NCBI GenBank assembly: GCA_029207755.1
Contig: JARCOQ010000009.1
Coordinates: 34,184,914-34,248,913, forward strand
DNA length: 64,000 bases
Direction of reading: 5' to 3'
Source of the DNA: Chamaea fasciata
Lineage: Eukaryota > Chordata > Aves > Passeriformes > Sylviidae
In this document: positions 58,588 to 64,000 of the stretch, piece by piece
Numbering within the stretch: the first letter of the stretch is position 1
Layout: each line of letters starts with the position of its first letter
The notes under the pieces: model-generated
Told to the model about the DNA's origin: nothing
Seen by the model: the letters and a program-made list of their open reading frames with translations, nothing else
Databases searched by the model: none
Translations under genes and position numbers: made by a program

Positions 58588-61171
58588 GTGAGGACCGACC
58601 CCTCCCTTCTCCTCTCCCTCCCCTCCTCCGCGGGTCCCTCCTCCCCGCGCAGCGCCAGCCCCGGGCGTCGCACGGGGCGCGGTGGCACCGGCCCGGCCGC
58701 GGTCAGCGCGGCCCCATGGCCCCGGCCGCGAGCACGGAGCGAACGCCGGTGCGCTGCAGCCGCGGCCTCGCCATCCCGGGCGGCTCCGGGATCCCGGGCA
58801 GCTCCGCCATCCCGGGCGGCTCCGGGATCCCGGGCGGCTCCGCCATCCCGGGCGGCTCCGGGATCCCGGGCGGCTCCGCCATCCCGGGCGGCTCCGGGAT
58901 CCCGGGCGGCTCCGCCATCCCGGGAGGCTCCGGGATCCCGGGCGGCTCCGAGCCCGCCCTGTCAAAGCCTCCTGCGCCCTGTGCCGGGCACCGCACAGGG
59001 ACAGCGGCTCGGCTCTCAGCCCTGAAAACATTTATTCTGCTGTGTTGCTGGCAACAAGTTATTAAAAATGAAAAAATCATAAGCCCGGTTTCCTTTTCAT
59101 AATCTCTGCCGTGTTCATTTTTTTTTTTTTCTGGTCTTTAGAAACTTGCACATATGCTCAGGAGCTGCAGTCTTGACCAGTTCCTTAAAGAACTGCAAGT
59201 GACAGTCTTGGCTAAGGTTTCAATGACTACAGCACAAAACTAAACTATTATCTTTCTAAAAAAGTTTCTTTCAGATCATATTTGAAATGTAGTGGTGGGC
59301 AGCATCGCTGTGAAAGTACCTCACAGTACAAACAGATCAGGTTTGAGTTGTTTCTTGTTGGAGTTGTTAATTTTGGCTTTTTTTTTTTTTTTTTTAAAGC
59401 GTGGCTTTGGAAAGATTTATTAAAATGTATCAGACACTGCATTCTGCCAGTGCAGTCTTGACGTTTTATCCTGGAAGGCAGTTAAAGATCTTTTATCGTT
59501 ATAGTAAAACTCCACAGAAAATTTCTGTCTGTGCAAAAGCGATCCAAAAGGAACAGAGGTATAGGATAAACCTGGAACAGCCTTAGTATTTCAAAACTCC
59601 ATTGGGACAGCTCAGTGCAAAGCTAATGATCTCTTAGCAGTGCCTTACGCGGAGCCTTTTGCTCAGGTCCCTCGGAGCCTCAGGCGTGTTTTGCTGTGGC
59701 TGGCTTAGTTCTGCCAGCATTACCCCCTCTGGTCCTTTGGGGAATACACAGGGACTGTTACCCTTCAAACTGTTACTTTATCCTGTTTGTATCTGTCACT
59801 GTTCCTTGAATCCCAGGCTCTGTGACCTGTATGTGAGGAGTCTTTCACAATGTAAGCTTTGGTTCTTGATACAGAAGCCATAAAAGTCGCGGAAGTTAAA
59901 CTTACACTTCGGTAACTGATGTGTGCTAATGCGCTTTTCCCTTCTCCAGAATTCTCAGTATGTTCACTGACTTCATGCATAATGAGATGGAACTGAAATG
60001 CTGTAAATATGTAGATTAATAGGAAATAGTAATGTTCATGAGCACCTGTGGCCTCAGAAGAACAAGACAGCAAGAACCGACAACGAATTTCTGTCACTGA
60101 CCTTTTTCTGTTCTAATCAAAAATAAAGTGTTTATGTCAACGAGGGAAAGGACAACACAACCTCTGAATAAAAAATGATGGTGTTTGGTGGTGTTCTTTG
60201 TTTGAGAATCAAGTGGAACAACAGCTAAAATAGTGAGGGGGGTTCTTCAGGTAGAGACTGAGAGCTACTGTAGTGATTCTTCGCTTTAGAGAGCAGGACT
60301 GAAATCTGTTCTTTGTTCGTATCTTAGATTTTCAACAAATGAAGATACAGGTGCCGAGGCTATTTCTAATAAAGCCAGTAAAAAAGGCTGAGTGCTCTAG
60401 AAGTTCAGGTTGGAATTTAGATTTCCCCTTCAGTGTGAGCTCGGTAACACAAGTGCCTCGCTCGGGGAGGTTCATGGAGATGAAGTTAGATCCAGTTACT
60501 CTGGCGTCAGGCCACGCGCTGAGCCAAGGTGACTCGGGCGCTCTGAGCCAAAGCCAACTGCAGGGGAAATGGCCGAGTGAAACTTAGTGAAGGTGGTTCA
60601 AGGGAGCATGTTCAGTGTCACAGCTGAAATAGCAGCACTTGTGTATGTGGTCAGCAGCACAGCTCAGCTGCAAGGTAACACCCTCGTAAAATCCTGTGAA
60701 TTTGTTGCAGCAAATGTGCGCTTGTGGGTTTCTTTCGAAATGCTGTTAAAATGCTCTTAGAACCTAGTCAAAGATCTGTCTACAATGGTGACGTGTCTTC
60801 ATTTTACCCAGTTTTTTAACGAGCTGAATGTAGTGAGAACTGTAGGGGAAGGACATTTTTAATTATACTTTTAAAACATTCGGATTTTTTTTTCTATGGT
60901 GAAATACCCATAATGCCCAACAGTTCAGAGAATGAGATTTCACCAAGGTCAGCATCCAGCTCCCTGAAGGCCAGCATTAAGGTAACAAACCCTGCAGTAA
61001 ATCTGCCAACAGCTTGAAAGCATACCTATAAATGTGAAGAAGAATAGACATTTTCTGTGCCTGAGCAACAAAACCGCCGGTTGAGCACGTGATCTTCATT
61101 TTTGTGATCTGTTTGAAGATATACTGTGCCCTTGGGCTGCAGTGTAACCCCCTGGTCGTGCTGTCTTGCAG
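58588..61171 (+). other. SIRT1 intron 1
   Basis: 2584-bp GT-AG intron. Its first 400 bp continue the CpG island and contain a 36-bp tandem repeat (58770-58949); later it is AT-rich, with T runs at 59119-59130 and 59378-59396. The exon 1 reading frame stays open in the intron until 59102. Confidence 0.92.
58770..58949. repeat. 36-bp minisatellite, 5 copies, in SIRT1 intron 1
   Basis: Five head-to-tail copies of a 36-bp unit built of two related halves (CCATCCCGGGCGGCTCCG and GGATCCCGGGCGGCTCCG), each with a CCCGGG site. Single-base changes mark individual copies (GGGCAGC in the first, GGGAGGC in the last). In the SIRT1 frame it reads as repeated [12 protein letters not shown]. Confidence 0.96.
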
Positions 61172-61288
61172 ATAACTTCCTCCTCAGCGATGAAATCATA
61201 GCCAATGGCTTTCACTCCTGTGACAGTGATGAAGAAGACAGAGCCTCACATGCAAGTTCCAGTGACTGGACCCCAAGACCACGTATAG
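61172..61288 (+). CDS. SIRT1: SIRT1 coding exon 2
   Basis: 117 bp, after a CAG acceptor (61169-61171) and before a GTAGAAG donor at 61289. It completes Asp150 (G+AT), then encodes NFLLSDEIIANGFHSCDSDE, EDRASHASSSDWTPRPRI, and the first base of Gly189. Nearly identical to the vertebrate SIRT1 sequence; the SDEED segment is a known CK2-type phosphorylation context. Confidence 0.97.
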
Positions 61289-62181
61289 GTAGAAGCCTGG
61301 AGCATGTTCTTAGATGCTCTTTGCCTTTGAACAGTCACTTAATCCTCCCCAGTATTCAAATTATTCTTCCTGTTGCAAAAATATTGGCAGTTAGTGCTTC
61401 TGAACACCTCCTTAGAGGTGTTGGCTGTAATTCTGTACGTTATTTAAGGAGTTTAAAAAGGAACCCCTTGAAACTTGCTGTATTTTGATTAAAATTGTCA
61501 ATGTCTTCTTTTTTTCTTGAATAGAAATCCTGCCATGATCCCTATTAAAAGCATACACACAGACTCACTAAATTAAACTGATTTATGGCATGTTTCTATA
61601 GCCTGCCTACTTGGTATTAATTCTTTAAGGAACAAGAAGATGATCCCTGTATAATTTTAGGGCAGTGAGCCCTCATCTTGAGTGTTTCTGGAAAGATTGA
61701 TTTAATGGCTTGAGGATGTCATGTCTGAAACAATTCATGTTAGATGACCAAAAAAGCAAAAAAAAAAAAATCCATGGGTTGCTGGGAGCTATGTGTCTGT
61801 TTAGAGTGACAGTTTTAGTACCACTGGAGTGTGTATGTATGTTTGTTGTTTTTTCAGCTTATTCCTGTAAATACTAAATGGTGGGAAAACACACGTTATG
61901 AAAATCCTCTTGCACCTCTTAAAGTTTGCTGTGAACTGGGATTTCTACTTGACTGACTTGCTATGAAATCCTTCATGGGTTAACATAAAATAATGATAAA
62001 TAAATAAAGTGCCCAGCTCTCACCTCAGAGTTTAGGCCAAAATACAGGGAGTTTGATGAATGGAGCATTAAATTGGATTCATGGAACTGTACTAGCAAGC
62101 GTTAATAAATGGAACAACGACCATGATCATCTGCAGTACCTGACTCTGTTTTAAATATCTGTGTTTTTAAATTTTCCTTAG
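61289..62181 (+). other. SIRT1 intron 2
   Basis: 893-bp AT-rich GT-AG intron; nothing further recognised. Confidence 0.92.
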
Positions 62182-62423
62182 GTCCCTACACTTTTGTTCA
62201 GCAGCACCTCATGTTAGGTACAGACCCACGGACGATTCTGAAGGACCTGCTGCCAGAAACAATCCCCCCACCTGAGCTGGATGACATGACTCTGTGGCAA
62301 ATCGTGATAAACATCCTTTCAGAGCCACCAAAAAGGAAGAAGAGGAAAGATATTAACACCATTGACGATGCTGTGAAACTTCTGCAGGAATGCAAGAAGA
62401 TCATGGTCTTGACTGGAGCTGGG
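62182..62423 (+). CDS. SIRT1: SIRT1 coding exon 3 (activator-binding domain)
   Basis: 242 bp, after a TAG acceptor (62179-62181) and before a GTAGGT donor at 62424. It completes Gly189 and encodes residues 190-269: PYTFVQQHLMLGTDPRTILK, DLLPETIPPPELDDMTLWQI, VINILSEPPKRKKRKDINTI, DDAVKLLQECKKIMVLTGAG. The Glu of LSEPP (here residue 236), equivalent to human Glu230 needed for activation by small molecules, is kept. Ends with the Rossmann GAG of the NAD site. Confidence 0.98.
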
Positions 62424-63664
62424 GTAGGTGTTGCTGCGATGACAGTGTGAAAATAGGGAGACGGGTTGGTTCAATACTTCGCCACAGTGTGCAGGGATGG
62501 GAGCAAGTCACTGTGCTGGGGGGAAGAGTCCAGGTCACTGCAGGGACTGGAGCTGCCACTGGAAATCACACCATTTCTCTTCTCAGAACAAAACATTCTT
62601 AGACATAGAAACTTGTAAACAGCTGCTTCCATGCAAAATACTTAAGGAATAAGAACACATTACCTGTCCAGAACATTTTCTATCTTGGTCATCAGACAAA
62701 GGCGATTACTTTTTTAAACAAAATCCCAGTGAATCTCTTAAAATCCCAGATGGAGCTTGAGGCACTAGAAGAATAGGATTTGAAAAGAAAAGAGTTGGGG
62801 GGCAGAGGAGGAGGATGATCATTAGGACAGTTTGGTCAGATATCAGCAGACTGAATGTTACTCCAGCACATGCTGCTCTGTGATGGTGATAAAGCTACTC
62901 ACTCTTTCACTGAGGAACATTTCTGAACTGCTGCACATTTGCAGCTCTGTACCTGTGCACCAGATCATTCCTTGCTTCTGCTGTTCACACACAGATGGTG
63001 TGACACGATTCAGAGCACATGAGTAATTCAAACTAGCTTTTAGAAGAGCACTGCTACTCCCAGTCTTGCTCTTTCCATACTTCCATACACCTGTTCCTGT
63101 TTCTCTTCCCATGCTGTTTTGCAGTAGTCTGAGACAATGATTTCAGTCCTTATTGACTACTACAATGCTTTGATTAGCTATGTTTATCGATAAACAGCTT
63201 TTATCAAAAGGGATTTATTCTTCAAAAGTAAGAATATATTTTTCAAAAGCAAGACTATTCTGTTACTGTGTTAGCATGTAAAAAATACTTAAAATATCAA
63301 CAACCATGTCTAAGTCTGAGTTGGCAGATCAGTGAACATTTATTAATTAAATTTAATGCAATAACGCTCTAAATTTTTGTTCACATCTTACAAAACTTCC
63401 AGTGGTAAAAGCAAGTTCTGGTGTCCTGTTACAGTCTCCCTGTGCAGACTGTACTAAAAGGTTTTTTGTCCACTTGTCAAATTTTGTTTCTTTTGGGAAT
63501 TGTTATATTGGACCAAAAAAAAAAAAAATAAAAACAAATACAGAGAACCCAGACTGGTTTTGTTCTTAATGTTTCTGAGCATACAGAAATGTGGTTTCCA
63601 AGAGCAACGCTTTATAGTGCAGTATGTCATTTCACTTATTTCAGATTGCAAAAATGTATTTCAG
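62424..63664 (+). other. SIRT1 intron 3
   Basis: 1241-bp GT-AG intron with an A run near 63517-63529; nothing further recognised. Confidence 0.92.
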
Positions 63665-63817
63665 GTGTCAGTGTCTTGTGGAATACCTGACTTTAGATCC
63701 AGAGATGGCATCTATGCACGCCTTGCCGTCGACTTCCCAGACCTTCCAGATCCTCAAGCGATGTTTGATATAGAATACTTCAGAAAGGATCCCCGGCCGT
63801 TTTTTAAGTTTTCAAAG
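63665..63817 (+). CDS. SIRT1: SIRT1 coding exon 4
   Basis: 153 bp, after a CAG acceptor (63662-63664) and before a GTATGG donor at 63818. It encodes residues 270-320: VSVSCGIPDFRSRDGIYARL, AVDFPDLPDPQAMFDIEYFR, KDPRPFFKFSK. It carries the conserved sirtuin loop GIPDFRS that closes over NAD. One change is seen against the human sequence (FSK for FAK at the end). Confidence 0.98.
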
Positions 63818-64000
63818 GTATGGTTTTCCAACAGTTCTTGTCTTGGTCAGTAAAGACACGACAATATTAAAATGCGTAACTCGGATAAAAATGAGAGGTT
63901 CAGCAACATTCTGGCTCTTTTTTAAGCTTCTTTTACTGTTCCTGTTGTAAGCTCATGATAGGCACAACCATTTCAGATGGTTGAAAAGATCTCAGTGATA
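63818..64000 (+). other. SIRT1 intron 4, partial
   Basis: Start of the intron after exon 4, cut by the right edge of the window. No feature seen. Confidence 0.9.

Larger units (their letters stand above)
58140..63817 (+). other. SIRT1: SIRT1 gene, 5' part (exons 1-4), partial
   Basis: Four plus-strand exons give the first 320 residues of sirtuin-1, the NAD-dependent protein deacylase acting on histones, p53, FOXO, PGC-1alpha and others, mainly in the nucleus. The window covers the Ala/Gly/Pro-rich N terminus with a KRHRR nuclear signal (27-31), the segment DNFLLSDEIIANGFHS, the three-helix activator-binding domain (about 189-236), a second basic cluster PKRKKRK (238-244), and the start of the catalytic core with the NAD-binding GAG (267-269) and GIPDFRSRDGIY. 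The catalytic His and the zinc-binding cysteines lie past the right edge. Introns are 2584, 893 and 1241 bp; all are GT-AG with phases 1, 1, 0. Confidence 0.98.

Noticed and set aside
57208..59031. Long ORFs on both strands around the SIRT1 promoter (up to 605 codons)
   Set aside because: They run through GC-rich, stop-poor DNA and tandem repeats, are rich in Arg, Ala, Pro and Gly, and overlap the well-supported SIRT1 exon 1 in other frames.
1..64000. CRISPR arrays, bacterial operons, endogenous retroviruses or intact DNA transposons
   Set aside because: None seen: no regularly spaced direct repeats with unique spacers, no LTR pair, and no integrase, transposase or viral protein reading frames. 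The window is vertebrate nuclear DNA.

Overview
The window is nuclear DNA of a land vertebrate, most likely a bird. Its introns are short, it carries decayed CR1 LINE fragments, and its three protein-coding genes are in the order known from the vertebrate CTNNA3 - DNAJC12 - SIRT1 neighbourhood (human 10q21.3). I cannot name the species. Everything was read from the sequence by eye: exons were set by matching translations to the known proteins and by AG/GT splice sites whose phases add up exactly. No alignment or database search was run.

Layout. 1-23.9 kb: 5' part of CTNNA3 (alpha-T-catenin) on the minus strand. Coding exons 1-4 lie at 23815-23916, 18927-19119, 11842-12008 and 2068-2187 and encode the first 194 residues; the gene continues past the left edge. 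23.9-46.8 kb: CTNNA3 upstream region (5'-UTR intron(s), promoter and intergenic DNA), AT-rich, with a candidate untranslated leader exon at 31619-31745, a 720-bp GC-rich hexanucleotide array at 34434-35153, and a tRNA-Ser(TGA) gene at 41014-41096 inside a small CpG island with CCAAT, GC and TATA boxes. 46.85-54.23 kb: the complete DNAJC12 gene, minus strand, five coding exons, 197 codons plus stop. 54.2-58.8 kb: DNAJC12 promoter CpG island, about 3 kb of spacer, then the SIRT1 promoter CpG island with three GGTCACGTG E-boxes. 58.14-63.82 kb: SIRT1 coding exons 1-4, plus strand (first 320 residues, to the start of the catalytic core); the gene runs off the right edge.

DNAJC12 and SIRT1 are divergent, with start codons 3.9 kb apart. 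CTNNA3 and DNAJC12 are co-oriented. The genes are not functionally coupled: CTNNA3 is a cell-junction protein, DNAJC12 a co-chaperone of aromatic amino-acid hydroxylases, SIRT1 a nuclear NAD-dependent deacylase. The novelty is in the DNA around them: the hexanucleotide array with internal duplications and no stop in any frame, a 36-bp minisatellite in SIRT1 intron 1 that stays in frame with exon 1, a tRNA gene with a Pol II-like upstream promoter, a CpG-rich CTNNA3 exon in AT-rich surroundings, and strong compaction of CTNNA3. I found no CRISPR array, operon, intact transposon or viral gene.
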